DNA of 64,000 nt, from positions 1 through 64,000 of the forward strand of contig QCGG01000009.1 of the NCBI GenBank assembly GCA_003280055.1, in the 5' to 3' direction. Positions 25,113 to 35,983 of this stretch are shown piece by piece. The notes beneath the pieces are model-generated. The model searched no databases and had not been told where the DNA came from. It worked only from the letters and a program-made list of their open reading frames with translations. This stretch comes from Prochlorococcus sp. AG-363-P19. GTDB lineage: Bacteria; Cyanobacteriota; Cyanobacteriia; PCC-6307; Cyanobiaceae. Made by a program: the position numbers and the translations under genes. The first letter of the stretch is position 1; every line of letters begins with the position of its first letter.

Positions 25113-27134
25113 TTAATCAAGTGTTTCGTCAAAGCTGAGTTTGCTCGCTCTCTCAGATTGAAGAAAGACTTCATCTGCATCAGCTTGTTCAAGTGGCAAG
25201 TCAAACCAAAATGTTGTTCCTATATTTGGCTCACTTGCTATTCTGATTTTTCCACCATGCTTCTCGACTATTCCTCGAGCTATAGATAGTCCTAATCCTG
25301 TTCCAACTTCAGTATGGACAGAGTCCTCTACTCTGAAGAATCGGTCAAAAATTCTTTCCTGAGCCTCTTTGCTGATGCCATGACCAGTATCTGAAACCTC
25401 TACTCTGAGTCTAGGGAGAGGCGAAATAAGTTCACAGAAAAGATTAGATTGTTGGTTGATTTGGGGGCCAGTAAAACATGTATCTGGCCAGGCATATGCT
25501 CGAAGAGTTAGTAAGCCACCAGCTCTATTGAATTTAAGTGCATTACCTACGAGATTATCAAGAACTTGTAAAAGAAGATCCCAGTTTCCTAGAACTTTAG
25601 GAATCTCTTCATTCACATCTAGTTTAAGACTAACTTTCTTTTCGTCTGCATTAAGCTTGTAGTTTCGAAGGGTTTGCTCCATAGCAGGTAGCAGATCTAG
25701 GGATTCAAACTGGACTGATCGTCCAGTTTCAAGTTTGGAAAGATCTAGAACGTCGTTGACCAACCTTGCTAATCTGTCTGCCTCAGAGTTTGCAACTCCC
25801 AAGAACTCTTTCTTTTCATCTTCGCTTAGTTGATCGCCAAGATCATGTAGTGTCTCTACATAACTTTTGATGTTAAATAGTGGTGTCCTTAGCTCATGAG
25901 AAACATTACTTATAAATCTACTTTGTGCAGCATTCAACTCTACTTCTCTTGTTAGATCTTGAACAGTAACTGCAATACCTTTAAGAGTTTCTTTGTTGGG
26001 CTCTCTAACAGATTGAAGTACTATTCTCAAAGTTCTTTTGGGTTCATCAAGACTGCAACGGATGTCATTGCTTTCGGCTGACTGTTTAAGCAATGACGTC
26101 AATGAATCATGTAATTCATTAGAGAGTATTTCAGGTAACTCATTGAGAAGCTCTTGACCTTCTAATTTCCTACCTTCCCATCTAAATAATCTTTTTGCAG
26201 TTGGATTTGCCAATACAATTCTTCCTTGTTCATCAAGTAACAAGGCTCCATCTGCCATAGTTGCTATAAGAGATTGTTGTTTTACTTGTGCAGAAGTCAA
26301 TTCTTCAATATTAGCCTCGTTATAAGCTTCAAGTTGTAATGCCATGGTATTGAAGCTATCTAAGAGTTCTCCCAGTTCGCCACTTTTGGGTATTGAAATT
26401 CTTGCATCAAACTTTCCTGCAGCTATTTCTCGGACTCCCCTTAGAAGCTCCTTAACAGGGCGGGTGATTGTGAGTGTATTTATAACAGCGCCTAATATGA
26501 CTAAGACCCAGATGGATATGAAAACAGCTACGGTTACTTCTCTTGTAAGAGCAGCATTCGCTAGTGTTTTTTCATTCGGATTTACTCCGAGAGCAAGGGT
26601 CCCTAGATACTTGCCTTCCCATAGCAAAGGCACAAAAACATCAGTGATTTGGCCTTGCGGGGTTAAATGTTGCCGAACCAAAGGATTTTGAGGATGTTTT
26701 TTCAGGGTTTCAGGCAAAGTTAGTCTTCGGGTAAGTTGTAATTCGCTATATCCATTCTCGGGAGCACCACTTACTGGAATGCCTAGGTAGATCAATCCAT
26801 CCTCATCAGCAAAGAAGATGTAGCGGATGCTTTTGCTAGACCTCCAGAATTTTTCTGCAATAGATGCTAATTCTCGATTTTTGCCACTTGCAATTAGCTC
26901 AGAGACATTACCGGAAAGTAATAGACCAAGATCCCTCGCATAGCGAGTGTCATTTATTCCAGCATCTCTTTGAATTCCATTTAGGACAAAGAAAGTGATA
27001 CCTGTCATCATCAGGCTCACAGCAAGTGTTGCTATCGCTAGTAATTTTGTTTGAAGACTGAATTCTTCCCACCAAACTCTGATCTTTTCTAAAAAGCTTT
27101 TTTGTTCAGGACCAGATTGCTGAGAATTTTTCAA
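25113..27134 (-). CDS. nblS: NblS/DspA (Hik33)-type sensor histidine kinase, 673 aa
   Basis: This membrane kinase senses light and stress in cyanobacteria and controls photosynthesis and high-light genes. Two membrane segments (about residues 30-52 and 202-223) flank an extracytoplasmic sensor domain. A HAMP region (TRPVKELLRGVREIAAG), a PAS domain (residues about 285-395), the H-box with H413 (SNVSHELRTPL) and an HATPase domain with DTGHGI and GTGLGLSIARG follow. It starts with TTG. purD ends 58 bases upstream on the same strand. Confidence 0.93.
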   Translation of the reverse strand: MKNSQQSGPEQKSFLEKIRVWWEEFSLQTKLLAIATLAVSLMMTGITFFVLNGIQRDAGINDTRYARDLGLLLSGNVSELIASGKNRELASIAEKFWRSSKSIRYIFFADEDGLIYLGIPVSGAPENGYSELQLTRRLTLPETLKKHPQNPLVRQHLTPQGQITDVFVPLLWEGKYLGTLALGVNPNEKTLANAALTREVTVAVFISIWVLVILGAVINTLTITRPVKELLRGVREIAAGKFDARISIPKSGELGELLDSFNTMALQLEAYNEANIEELTSAQVKQQSLIATMADGALLLDEQGRIVLANPTAKRLFRWEGRKLEGQELLNELPEILSNELHDSLTSLLKQSAESNDIRCSLDEPKRTLRIVLQSVREPNKETLKGIAVTVQDLTREVELNAAQSRFISNVSHELRTPLFNIKSYVETLHDLGDQLSEDEKKEFLGVANSEADRLARLVNDVLDLSKLETGRSVQFESLDLLPAMEQTLRNYKLNADEKKVSLKLDVNEEIPKVLGNWDLLLQVLDNLVGNALKFNRAGGLLTLRAYAWPDTCFTGPQINQQSNLFCELISPLPRLRVEVSDTGHGISKEAQERIFDRFFRVEDSVHTEVGTGLGLSIARGIVEKHGGKIRIASEPNIGTTFWFDLPLEQADADEVFLQSERASKLSFDETLD

Positions 27135-27192
27135 ATCAAAATTTGCTTGCAGTTTTTTTTTGCATATTATTGATTAATTCTTAAGTTCAAAC

Positions 27193-28509
27193 TTAAGAAT
27201 TTCTAACTTGATGGCCAATATCACGTCGATAGTTGATTCCTTCACAATGAATCTCATTAAACCCCTTGTAGACCAGATTAAAGGCTTCATCAAAATTTTC
27301 TGCATTGGCACAAATTGATAGCACCCTCCCCCCCGCTGTTAATAGTTTTCCTGTTTTATCGAGCTTGGTACCTGAATGGAAAATCTGAAGATTCTCGGAT
27401 GCTTGGAGATCAATTTTGATTTCTTCATCGATTCGTGGTGATTTTGGGTAACCATGCGTAACAGCAACTACACAAGCGCTAAAAGTATTGATAGTTGAAA
27501 GTTCAGGAGCAAGGTTCAGGGATCCATGTGCACAGGCTTGGATGACTTTTGCAAGTTCAGGTCCCAAAAGAGGCATCAAAGCTTGGCATTCTGGGTCCCC
27601 AAAACGACAATTGAACTCAATAACTTGTGGTCCAGAGGATGTCATCATGAGCCCTGCATAGATAACACCTCGATAGTCAATTCCGCGCTCAATCAATGCA
27701 TTGAGAGTGGGTTCAAGGATTGATTGTTTAATTTTTTCTAACTCTTCTGGGGTAATGAGAAGTGCTGGAGCATATGCACCCATCCCACCAGTGTTAGGAC
27801 CTTTGTCTCCATCCTTAAGCCTTTTGTGATCTTGCGCAGGGGGCAAAACAATCATGCTCTTGCCATCACACAAAGCAAATACTGACACTTCAGGACCTTC
27901 TAATTTCTCTTCCAAAACCACTTGATCGGCAGCGGCAATGTGTCTTCCTTCAAATGTGTCGTATATAGCTTCAGCAGTGGCATTTATTGATTCAGCGACT
28001 GTTACTCCTTTGCCACTTGCAAGCCCATCTGTTTTTACCACTAGTGCTTTTTGTAATCCGTTGAGCACTTCTAACGCTTCTTTCTTTGTATTAGTTGTCC
28101 AGTGCTTTGCAGTAGGTATTCCTGCTTCATTCATTAGAGTCTTGGCCCAAGCCTTGCTTGACTCAAGTTTGGCGCCTTCTGCAGAAGGTCCAAATACAGC
28201 TACGCCGTTTTCACGCAGTTTGTCAGCCAAGCCAGCTGCTAAAGGAGCTTCTGGGCCAATTACGACGAGATTGATTTTTTTCTCTTTATACGCTTTGAGA
28301 AGCTCTTCAGCATTTTCCTCCTCAATATTGAGGTTATGGCAACAAGGATGTTGGCTAGTGCCTGTATTTCCAGGTGCAACCCAAACCTCTTTTATCCCTG
28401 GGCATTTGGAGAATGCCCAGGCAAGAGCATTTTCTCTTCCTCCACTTCCTACAATTAGGACGTTTTTTAGTGGTGGTAATTCTTTCTTACTAGTTTTGGA
28501 GCTTGACAT
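27193..28509 (-). CDS. purD: Phosphoribosylamine-glycine ligase PurD, 438 aa
   Basis: PurD (GAR synthetase) joins glycine to phosphoribosylamine in step 2 of purine synthesis. The N-terminus VLIVGSGGRENALAWAFSK and the motif VVIGPEAPLAAGLADKL are diagnostic. ATP-grasp features follow: VVKTDGLASGKGVTVAES, GPNTGGMGAYAP and VIEFNCRFGDPECQ. Length is normal. It is divergent from purC across a 326-base space; both enzymes belong to the same pathway. Confidence 0.97.
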   Translation of the reverse strand: MSSSKTSKKELPPLKNVLIVGSGGRENALAWAFSKCPGIKEVWVAPGNTGTSQHPCCHNLNIEEENAEELLKAYKEKKINLVVIGPEAPLAAGLADKLRENGVAVFGPSAEGAKLESSKAWAKTLMNEAGIPTAKHWTTNTKKEALEVLNGLQKALVVKTDGLASGKGVTVAESINATAEAIYDTFEGRHIAAADQVVLEEKLEGPEVSVFALCDGKSMIVLPPAQDHKRLKDGDKGPNTGGMGAYAPALLITPEELEKIKQSILEPTLNALIERGIDYRGVIYAGLMMTSSGPQVIEFNCRFGDPECQALMPLLGPELAKVIQACAHGSLNLAPELSTINTFSACVVAVTHGYPKSPRIDEEIKIDLQASENLQIFHSGTKLDKTGKLLTAGGRVLSICANAENFDEAFNLVYKGFNEIHCEGINYRRDIGHQVRNS

Positions 28510-28835
28510 GAAAAGAATAAGAGACGTGGGAGAGGTGTTTTAAGTGATTTAAGCCTGCCCAAAAGATTAAATCTTTTGGTTGAGCTTCCTTAATGGGTCA
28601 TCTCAATTTTAAATAGAATCATTTTCTGACTTTCCCGTAAAGCATATTGTCAGGTGAATTGACTACCTAGATATATCTGCTTGAGTTGATTCGGGAAATT
28701 GGTCGCTGAATAGCAAGGCTAACTTCTAGGACCATATCTCCTTTTAATGGTTTCCCACATTCTCTGCCTTAATCCTCGAGAGGTTTAGCAGAGTCAAGCC
28801 CCATTTCAACGAATCGCTTAAGACTTCCAATCTCC
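28510..28835. promoter_or_regulatory. Shared divergent promoter region of purD and purC
   Basis: This 326-base non-coding space separates two divergent purine-synthesis genes. An inverted repeat CCAAAAGATT-A-AATCTTTTGG (28559-28579) lies about 50 bases upstream of purD. No PurR-like or other named operator was recognised. The rest shows no open frame I can support. A joint control of the two genes is a reasonable guess from position only. Confidence 0.4.
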
Positions 28836-29588
28836 ATGGCGCCAAATCACGGTTCTCTTCTTTATGAAGGAAAAGCCAAGTGTGTGTTTAGGTCTGATCA
28901 GGATGAAAAGGTGTTCATCCAGTTTAAAAATTCCGCAACTGCATTTAACGCTATTAAACGGGCGGAGTTTGAGGACAAGGGTCGTTTGAATTGTCAGATT
29001 TCGTCGTGCCTTTTTGAGTTATTAGAGAAACAAGGTATCCCGACACATTATTTGGGGGTTGCTGATGATTGTTGGATGGTCGCTAAAAAAGTAGAAATAA
29101 TACCTTTGGAAATTGTCTTGAGGAATATTGCCGCCGGATCTCTTTGTAAAGAGACTCCTATAGTTAAAGGGACAGAGCTTGAACCACCTCTACTGGATAT
29201 TTATTATAAAGATGACCAACTTGGCGATCCTCTTTTGACTGATGTTCGCTTGGAAATGCTAAAATTGATTACCCCAGAACAAAGGTCCACATTAGAAAAT
29301 CTTGCTAGAGACATTAATTTTAGTTTGAAATTATTTTTTAATCAGATTGATTTAATTTTGGTTGATTTTAAGCTTGAATTTGGCATTACCCATGATCGGA
29401 GAATAGTCCTCGCAGATGAAATTAGTCCAGATACATGCAGGTTTTGGGATAAGAGAACTTCTGATCCAGAGGCAAGGATTCTTGATAAAGATCGTTTCCG
29501 CCAGGACCTTGACCATGTGCTCGAAGCCTACGGGGAGGTCCTCAAACGGGTACAAGGGGCATGCGCTAAACCGCAGAAGTGCCTTTAA
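28836..29588 (+). CDS. purC: SAICAR synthase PurC, 250 aa
   Basis: PurC joins aspartate to CAIR in purine synthesis. The N-terminus [20 protein letters not shown], the [11 protein letters not shown] motif and [30 protein letters not shown] are family signatures. It is a single-domain bacterial form of the expected length. It starts with ATG, divergent from purD. Confidence 0.97.
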   Translation: MAPNHGSLLYEGKAKCVFRSDQDEKVFIQFKNSATAFNAIKRAEFEDKGRLNCQISSCLFELLEKQGIPTHYLGVADDCWMVAKKVEIIPLEIVLRNIAAGSLCKETPIVKGTELEPPLLDIYYKDDQLGDPLLTDVRLEMLKLITPEQRSTLENLARDINFSLKLFFNQIDLILVDFKLEFGITHDRRIVLADEISPDTCRFWDKRTSDPEARILDKDRFRQDLDHVLEAYGEVLKRVQGACAKPQKCL

Positions 29589-29632
29589 TGTCTCCGGAGA
29601 TTAACTGCTAAGCAGCCTGACATTTAACTTTG

Positions 29633-31897
29633 ATGGCGAGCTACTACTCAAAACAATCATTGCAAACTTTGCGGCGAGGCTTATTTGGGCTGGCCTTGAC
29701 TCTTCCTGTTTGTTTGCCTTTTGCTCACTCCAAGACTGCAGAAAGGGTTTTGAAGCCCCAAGCAATAGGTGGGGGAGAATCATCTCAATTCAATTTTCTT
29801 AGGCGGAAGCAACTATTATCTAATGAGCTGAAAATCTCTCAGCAAGCTGAACCAACACCTCAGAAGATGCAATCAGAGGACGGTAACGCTGACGAACCAA
29901 CTGCATTGATTACAGAGGTAATTATTGAGGGGATAGGAGATCACCCAGACAGAGACCGTTTGCAGCTTGCTGCCTATGACGCTATGAGTGTGCGTCCAGG
30001 CGGAACTGTTACCAGGAAAGACTTACAGGTTGATTTGGAAGCAATCTATGCAACTGGTTGGTTTTCTGGTGTTCGTATTGAGCCTGCAAATGGACCATTA
30101 GGAGTTCAGTTGGTGGTTAAGGTTCAGCCAAACCCTATTCTTTCAAAAGTTGAATTGGATCTCGCCGATTCAAGACTTCCTTCAGAAGTTATTGATGAAG
30201 TTTTTTTGGCTGATTATGGACGGACTTTGAATTTGAATTCTCTTAGATCACGTATGAAAGAGTTGCAGGATTGGTATGTAGATGAAGGATATTCCTTGGC
30301 AAGGATTTCTGGCCCAAATCGTGTAACGGCTGAAGGGATTGTTCAGTTAAAAGTAGTAGAAGGCTCTGTTTCGGATATAGAGATTCAGTTTTTAAATAAG
30401 GAGGGAGATGCTGTTGATGAGAATGGTAATCAGATAAGAGGCAAAACAAAGCCTTGGGTGATTAAAAGAGAGATTTCTATTAAGCCAGGTGGAACTTTTA
30501 ATAGAAATCAGCTTGAGTCCGATCTGAAGAGGCTATATGGGACATCTCTCTTTAGTGATGTGAAGGTGACTCTTAAACCTGTTTCTGGTGAGCCTGGAGC
30601 AGTAATTATTCTTCTAGGGATAATTGAGCAGTCGACAGGATCTTTGTCAGGTGGACTTGGGTATAGCGGTGCGCAGGGAGTGTTCGGTACTGTTGGTTTG
30701 CAAGAAAGTAATCTTTTTGGAAGATCTTGGAATATCTCTACAAACTTTACCTATGGACAATATGGAGGTTTGATTGATTTAACTTATGCAGATCCATGGA
30801 TTAAGGGTGATGCATTTAGAACTTCAATGAGATCTTCAGTGTTTCTAAGTAGAGATGTTCCTCAGGCATTTAGGAGTAAGAAATATGGAAATATTCGAGG
30901 AGTCTCTGATTACTACAATGCTTCATCTGCTAGCGCTTATGAAGTAGGTACTGTCACGCATGGAAGGACAAAGTTTGATTCAGTCTCCGAGGCTAAAACC
31001 AATGATGGAAATGTTAGTTGGTATGAGTATGAGGGAAATGCTATTGCCTTGCAAAGGACAGGAGGAAGTCTTGTTTTCACTAGACCATTAAATAATGGAA
31101 ACCCTTATAAGAAAGCAAAATGGACAGTAATTGCTGGTTTTAATGCACAAATAGTTGAGCCTATTTCTTTTTCTGGAGAATCCCATCCTTTTGGTGTGGG
31201 TACAAGGGATCGTAAAAACAATAGTGTCCCAAATGGTGATGTTATCTGTATAGCTTTTAATTGTGCTCGGGAGAACCAATTGTTAGGCGTGAGAACTGGT
31301 GCGACTTATAGCACTTTGAATGATTCAAGGAATCCAACTTCAGGCGATATTTTGAGTTTTGGGACTAATCAATTTATTTCTGTCGGTGAAAGTTCTCCTA
31401 CATTTAATAGAGCGCGTGCAAGTTTTACTCGTTTTTATCCAGTTAACTGGTTAAAAATCCATAAAGGCTGCAGGCCTGACTCAGCAGATAAGGCTGATTG
31501 TAAGCAAACATTAGGTTTCCAAGTTAAGGCTGGATCAATTATTGGAGAATTACCTCCTTACGAGGCATTTTGTATGGGAGGAGGTAATTCAATTAGGGGT
31601 TGGCACAATTGTGACTTGGCTGTAGGGAGAAGTTTTGGGGAAGCCTCTGTTGAGTATCGTTTCCCAATCTGGAACATTGTTGCTGGAGAAATTTTTGTTG
31701 ATGGTGGAACTTCTTTTGATTCGCAAGCTAAAGTTCCAGGGAAGCCAGGTAGGCTTTTGAACAAGCCAGGCGCAGGATACTCTTTAGGTACAGGAGTCAT
31801 AGTTACAACACCTGTAGGACCTCTGAGGCTTGAGGTCGCTACTCAGGGACTATCTGGTGATTGGCGCTTTAATTTGGGAGTTGGCTGGAAGTTTTAG
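29633..31897 (+). CDS. Omp85-family outer-membrane protein (BamA/Toc75-like), 754 aa
   Basis: Cyanobacterial Omp85 proteins insert outer-membrane beta barrels. A signal peptide (LFGLALTLPVCLPFAHS) is followed by a low-complexity linker, POTRA domains (ITEVIIEGIGDHPDRDRL..., then LSKVELDLADSRLP and VSDIEIQFLNKEGDA) and a C-terminal barrel. The barrel ends GDWRFNLGVGWKF with the terminal aromatic Phe. The ATG at 29633 is preferred over a TTG one codon earlier. Its stop overlaps the GTG start of lpxC by one base, so it belongs to the outer-membrane cluster. Confidence 0.92.
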   Translation: MASYYSKQSLQTLRRGLFGLALTLPVCLPFAHSKTAERVLKPQAIGGGESSQFNFLRRKQLLSNELKISQQAEPTPQKMQSEDGNADEPTALITEVIIEGIGDHPDRDRLQLAAYDAMSVRPGGTVTRKDLQVDLEAIYATGWFSGVRIEPANGPLGVQLVVKVQPNPILSKVELDLADSRLPSEVIDEVFLADYGRTLNLNSLRSRMKELQDWYVDEGYSLARISGPNRVTAEGIVQLKVVEGSVSDIEIQFLNKEGDAVDENGNQIRGKTKPWVIKREISIKPGGTFNRNQLESDLKRLYGTSLFSDVKVTLKPVSGEPGAVIILLGIIEQSTGSLSGGLGYSGAQGVFGTVGLQESNLFGRSWNISTNFTYGQYGGLIDLTYADPWIKGDAFRTSMRSSVFLSRDVPQAFRSKKYGNIRGVSDYYNASSASAYEVGTVTHGRTKFDSVSEAKTNDGNVSWYEYEGNAIALQRTGGSLVFTRPLNNGNPYKKAKWTVIAGFNAQIVEPISFSGESHPFGVGTRDRKNNSVPNGDVICIAFNCARENQLLGVRTGATYSTLNDSRNPTSGDILSFGTNQFISVGESSPTFNRARASFTRFYPVNWLKIHKGCRPDSADKADCKQTLGFQVKAGSIIGELPPYEAFCMGGGNSIRGWHNCDLAVGRSFGEASVEYRFPIWNIVAGEIFVDGGTSFDSQAKVPGKPGRLLNKPGAGYSLGTGVIVTTPVGPLRLEVATQGLSGDWRFNLGVGWKF

Positions 31898-32739
31898 TGA
31901 GCATTTGGCCTGATGACTATCAAGATCCCTGGACACTTTCAGGAGAAGTTCAGAGAGAGGGTGTAGGCCTTCATACAGGCCATTACTGTTCATTAAAGCT
32001 TTTGCCTTCTTCCAAGCCAGGTTTTCATGTTTCATGGATTGAAGAGAAAGGAAGGTCTATTACTCTCTCGACTGATCAGTTACGCGAGAGCGCTCTTTGC
32101 ACAACGCTTGATTTTGGTAATCGTAAGTTGGCCACCGTTGAGCACCTTTTGTCCGCTTTAGCTGGATGTGGTCTTAGCCATGTTGAGATTGAAGTATCTG
32201 GAGACGAAGTACCTATTTTGGATGGTTCTGCATTGGGTTGGGTTGAGGCTATTGAGGAGGTAGGTATTAAGCCAGCTTTGACGCCAAGAAATCCACCATT
32301 TCCGCTAGATGCTCCGGTGGTATGTCATAGCGGGCAAAGTGTTATAACAGCAATTCCCGCTAATCAGTTTTGTTTGGTTGCTGCTATTGAGTTTCCTCAA
32401 AAAGCAATAGGTAGGCAACTTTTCTCGATCGAGTTGACTCCTGAAGCATTTGTAAAAGAGATTGCTCCTGCAAGGACATTTGGCTTTCTAAATCAGGTAG
32501 AAAAACTTCGAGAGAAAGGTTTGATTAAAGGTGCTTCTTTGGAGAATGCGCTGGTTTGTGATGGCGAAAAGTGGCTAAATCCTCCATTGAGATTTTCAGA
32601 TGAGCCTGTAAGGCATAAGCTCTTGGACTTGATCGGTGATTTGTCTCTTGTTGGCTTTCCGAAAGCACAAGTCATTGTCTATAAAGGATCACATGCACTT
32701 CACACTGATCTCGCCACCTGTCTTTCTCAATTGCTCTGA
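31897..32739 (+). CDS. lpxC: UDP-3-O-acyl-N-acetylglucosamine deacetylase LpxC, 280 aa
   Basis: LpxC is the zinc deacetylase that commits UDP-GlcNAc to lipid A synthesis. The zinc ligands fit H83 (TVEHLLSALAG), H240 and D244 (RHKLLDLIGD), with EVPILDGSALGWVEAI in the middle. The start is GTG overlapping the omp85 stop. Some cyanobacteria make a simplified LPS; the presence of lpxC with lpxA and lpxB argues for lipid A. It is followed by fabZ within 6 bases. Confidence 0.95.
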   Translation: MSIWPDDYQDPWTLSGEVQREGVGLHTGHYCSLKLLPSSKPGFHVSWIEEKGRSITLSTDQLRESALCTTLDFGNRKLATVEHLLSALAGCGLSHVEIEVSGDEVPILDGSALGWVEAIEEVGIKPALTPRNPPFPLDAPVVCHSGQSVITAIPANQFCLVAAIEFPQKAIGRQLFSIELTPEAFVKEIAPARTFGFLNQVEKLREKGLIKGASLENALVCDGEKWLNPPLRFSDEPVRHKLLDLIGDLSLVGFPKAQVIVYKGSHALHTDLATCLSQLL

Positions 32740-32745
32740 TTTCAC

Positions 32746-33201
32746 TTGACTGACCCTTCTACCCATAAAACAGTTTTGAATAGCGAACAAATCATGGGGC
32801 TTTTGCCTCATAGATACCCTTTTGCCTTGGTTGACAGAGTAATTGAACATGAGTCTGGCAAGAGGGCTGTAGCTATTAAAAATGTGACTATCAACGAGCC
32901 ACAGTTCCAAGGCCATTTTCCAGAAAGGCCTTTGATGCCTGGTGTGTTAATTGTCGAAGCAATGGCTCAAGTTGGAGGTTTAATTGTTACTCAGATGCCA
33001 GATCTTCCCAAGGGACTTTTTGTTTTTGCAGGGATTGATGGCGTGAGGTTTAGACGTCCAGTTGTTCCAGGGGACCAACTTAAAATCAGTTGTGAATTAC
33101 TTAGCCTTAAGCGGAAACGATTTGGCAAAGTTCTTGCTGAAGCAACTGTTGAGGATCAGCTTGTTTGTTCAGGGACACTAATGTTCTCATTGGTCGATTG
33201 A
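32746..33201 (+). CDS. fabZ: 3-hydroxyacyl-ACP dehydratase FabZ, 151 aa
   Basis: FabZ dehydrates 3-hydroxyacyl-ACP in fatty-acid synthesis, competing with LpxA for the same acyl chains. The hot-dog fold active site is clear: H57 in [13 protein letters not shown] and E71 in VEAMAQVGG. The N-terminal [16 protein letters not shown] is also typical. It starts with TTG. The lpxC-fabZ-lpxA-lpxB order is the common one. Confidence 0.96.
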   Translation: MTDPSTHKTVLNSEQIMGLLPHRYPFALVDRVIEHESGKRAVAIKNVTINEPQFQGHFPERPLMPGVLIVEAMAQVGGLIVTQMPDLPKGLFVFAGIDGVRFRRPVVPGDQLKISCELLSLKRKRFGKVLAEATVEDQLVCSGTLMFSLVD

Positions 33202-33205
33202 GGAT

Positions 33206-34048
33206 ATGGATAAGCTTCGAAATTCTCTATCAATTACAGCTGAGAACCCTATTCAGATTCATCCAACTGCTGTTGTAGACCCACGAGCGGAATTAGATAA
33301 TGGAGTAATCATTGGCCCAGGGGCTGTGGTTGGGCCTGATGTAGTTATTGGAGAAAATAGTTGGATCGGACCAAATGTTGTGCTTGATGGAAGGTTGACT
33401 CTTGGTTCTCATAATCGAATCTTTCCTGGAGCTTGTTTGGGCTTAGAACCTCAAGATTTAAAATACCGTGGCGCGCCAACAGAAGTGTTGATTGGTGATA
33501 ACAATACAATTAGAGAGTGTGTGACAATTAATAGAGCTACTGACGAAGGAGAACAAACAAAAATTGGTAACAGGAACTTATTAATGGCTTATTGTCATTT
33601 GGGACATAATTGTGAGTTAGGTAATGGCATTGTTATGTCAAATAGTATTCAAGTTGCAGGACATGTTGTTATTGAAGACAGAGCTGTGATTGGAGGTTGC
33701 CTCGGCATTCACCAGTTTGTTCATATTGGCAGTCTTGCGATGGTCGGTGGGATGACAAGAGTTGATAGAGATGTACCGCCTTTTTGTCTTGTCGAAGGCC
33801 ACCCTGGGAGAGTAAGAGGTCTCAATAGAGTTGGCTTAAAAAGAAGTGGTCTTGATCAGGAGGAGTTGCGTCAGCTACAGGAAGTATGGACCTTGCTGTT
33901 TAAGTCGGACCATGTCATTTCGGAAGGTTTATCACTTGCACGTAAGCAACCTTTGATGACTTCATCAACACATCTGTGCGAATTCATTGAGGCCTCAATT
34001 CAAAAAGGGAGGCGTGGTCCGATGCCAATTATTTCTTCTGTTCGTTGA
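33206..34048 (+). CDS. lpxA: UDP-N-acetylglucosamine acyltransferase LpxA, 280 aa
   Basis: LpxA transfers a 3-hydroxyacyl chain from ACP to UDP-GlcNAc as the first step in lipid A synthesis. It has the left-handed beta-helix hexapeptide repeats (e.g. [18 protein letters not shown]) and the catalytic His in the [14 protein letters not shown] motif (H134 by alignment with E. coli H125). [13 protein letters not shown] follows. Its TGA overlaps the ATG of lpxB (TGATG), suggesting coupling. Confidence 0.96.
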   Translation: MDKLRNSLSITAENPIQIHPTAVVDPRAELDNGVIIGPGAVVGPDVVIGENSWIGPNVVLDGRLTLGSHNRIFPGACLGLEPQDLKYRGAPTEVLIGDNNTIRECVTINRATDEGEQTKIGNRNLLMAYCHLGHNCELGNGIVMSNSIQVAGHVVIEDRAVIGGCLGIHQFVHIGSLAMVGGMTRVDRDVPPFCLVEGHPGRVRGLNRVGLKRSGLDQEELRQLQEVWTLLFKSDHVISEGLSLARKQPLMTSSTHLCEFIEASIQKGRRGPMPIISSVR

Positions 34049-35229
34049 TGGTTCGTATCTTGATAAGTACTGGTGAGGTCTCAGGAGATCTTCAGGGAAG
34101 TTTTTTAGTGAAAGCGCTCTTTGAGGAGGCTCAGGAAAGAAACCTCCAACTCGAAGTCTTTGCTCTTGGTGGTCCCAGGATGAAAGCAGAAGGAGCTGAA
34201 TTGATCGCAGACACTTCTCAAATGGGAGCAATAGGCCTTTGGGAAGCAATACCATTTATTTTCCCTACGTTGAAAGTGCAGGCAAGAGTAGATGCATTAA
34301 TTGAGAAGACACCTCCAGATGCAGTTGTTTTAATCGATTATATGGGCCCAAATATTCGATTGGGTAACAAATTGCAGAGTGATTTACCACAGGTTCCTAT
34401 TACTTATTACATCGCACCTCAAGAATGGGCTTGGCGCGTTGGTGATGGTGGAACAACTGACTTGATTAGTTTTTCCGACAGAATTCTTGCGATTTTTCCA
34501 GAAGAAGCAGAATTTTATTCTAAAAGAGGTGGCGAAGTGACTTGGATTGGTCACCCCATGCTTGATACAACTATTTCTTTGCCTGAGCGAGATTTTGCCA
34601 GAAAACAGCTTGGTTTACAAAAAGGAGAGCGTTTGTTGTTGCTTTTGCCTGCATCAAGAACTCAAGAGTTGCGTTATTTGATGCCTCCTCTGGCAAAAGC
34701 CGCATCTATCTTGCAGCGTGATGACCCTTCAATAAATGTTTTGGTTCCTGCAGGACAAACAGCTTTTGAAATTCCATTGCAGCGATGTCTTGAAGAAGCA
34801 GGTGTGAAAGGTCGAGTTATTAAGGCCGAGGAGTTAGATCGTTTGAGGCCATTTCTTTTTGCTGCTGCCGAACTTGCTTTAGGAAAGTCTGGAACGGTGA
34901 ATATGGAACTAGCCTTACATGGTGTACCCCAAGTAGTTGGTTATAAAGTCAGTCGTATCACAGCATTTATTGCTAAATACATCCTTAGATTTAAGGTTGC
35001 TCATATATCACCAGTAAATCTTCTGCTAAAAGAGCGTTTAGTTCCTGAGTTGGTTCAAGAAAACTTTAAGCCTCATGCAATAGTTAGACATGCTAAGAAA
35101 TTGATTGAGGAGCCTAGTTCACGATCATTAATGATCGATGGCTATCAGCGCTTAAGAAGAAAATTGGGTGATCATGGGGTTACAAAAAGAGCTGCAAAGG
35201 TGATTCTTGACTCAATTCAAACGCCATGA
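34048..35229 (+). CDS. lpxB: Lipid-A-disaccharide synthase LpxB, about 393 aa
   Basis: LpxB forms the beta-1,6 linkage of the lipid A disaccharide at the membrane. N-terminal [19 protein letters not shown] and [12 protein letters not shown], then [11 protein letters not shown] and [22 protein letters not shown], are GT19 family motifs. The ATG at 34048 overlaps the lpxA stop; a TTG just before it is less likely. The next gene, msrA, starts inside its stop codon (ATGA), so it is part of the same run. Confidence 0.95.
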   Translation: MVRILISTGEVSGDLQGSFLVKALFEEAQERNLQLEVFALGGPRMKAEGAELIADTSQMGAIGLWEAIPFIFPTLKVQARVDALIEKTPPDAVVLIDYMGPNIRLGNKLQSDLPQVPITYYIAPQEWAWRVGDGGTTDLISFSDRILAIFPEEAEFYSKRGGEVTWIGHPMLDTTISLPERDFARKQLGLQKGERLLLLLPASRTQELRYLMPPLAKAASILQRDDPSINVLVPAGQTAFEIPLQRCLEEAGVKGRVIKAEELDRLRPFLFAAAELALGKSGTVNMELALHGVPQVVGYKVSRITAFIAKYILRFKVAHISPVNLLLKERLVPELVQENFKPHAIVRHAKKLIEEPSSRSLMIDGYQRLRRKLGDHGVTKRAAKVILDSIQTP

Positions 35230-35846
35230 GAAGTTATTTGACTAATTTTCTTCGTTGCTTTCTTCTAATTTGTTTTTTGCTGAGTTCTCCTTTGGTGACT
35301 GTCGCCGCTGAAAAGGAAGCAGTTTTTGCTGGAGGATGTTTTTGGTGCCTTGAGCATGATCTGGAAACTCTTCCTGGCGTGATTGGCGCAGAGAGTGGTT
35401 ATACAGGAGGTAAATCTTTGAACCCTACTTATCGAGCGCATCAAGGTCACCAGGAGGCCGTACGAGTGAAATTTGACCCAGAGAAAATTAGTTACCAAGA
35501 TTTATTGAGAAGTTATTGGCGAAACATCGATCCATTTAATGATCAAGGTCAATTTTGCGATCTAGGTGATTCATATCGACCTTTGATTTTTCTGAGCGAT
35601 GACATTCAAGCTGATGAAGTTGAAAAGAGTTTTAAATCTGCTGCTCACGAATTAAATGTTTCAATCGATACTATAAAAGTTCAGGTTCAAAACTTAGAAA
35701 GATTTTGGCTAGCTGAGGATTATCATCAGAATTATGCTATTAGAAATAATCTTAAGTACTCTTTTTATAGGCTTAACTGTGGAAGAGATCGAAGACTAGA
35801 TAAAATTTGGGGAGTGGCTGCCAGGAGCTCTCAGCCCTGGCAATAA
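35226..35846 (+). CDS. msrA: Exported peptide methionine sulfoxide reductase MsrA, 206 aa
   Basis: MsrA repairs methionine-S-sulfoxide in proteins. The active site [12 protein letters not shown] has the catalytic Cys at C38 in GCFW, with YTGG and [10 protein letters not shown] supporting the family. An N-terminal hydrophobic signal ([21 protein letters not shown]) suggests action in the periplasm or lumen, where oxidants meet exported proteins. It starts in an ATGA overlap with lpxB. The recycling cysteine near the C-terminus is YRLNCGRD. Confidence 0.93.
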   Translation: MRSYLTNFLRCFLLICFLLSSPLVTVAAEKEAVFAGGCFWCLEHDLETLPGVIGAESGYTGGKSLNPTYRAHQGHQEAVRVKFDPEKISYQDLLRSYWRNIDPFNDQGQFCDLGDSYRPLIFLSDDIQADEVEKSFKSAAHELNVSIDTIKVQVQNLERFWLAEDYHQNYAIRNNLKYSFYRLNCGRDRRLDKIWGVAARSSQPWQ

Positions 35847-35983
35847 CAAGTTTTCAAATATAAGGAAAATCTAAAATTGGTATAACAGTAATACAAAAAA
35901 GGTTGTAAAAATGCGGGTTTCCACCCATCCCAAAACATAAAAAAATCGCTTACCATTCCTTCGTGATTTGTGGAGGGAGATGT

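Noticed and set aside
35847..35960. Weak GGGT-ACCC hairpin after msrA
   Set aside because: The stem is only 4 bp and there is no convincing T-run.
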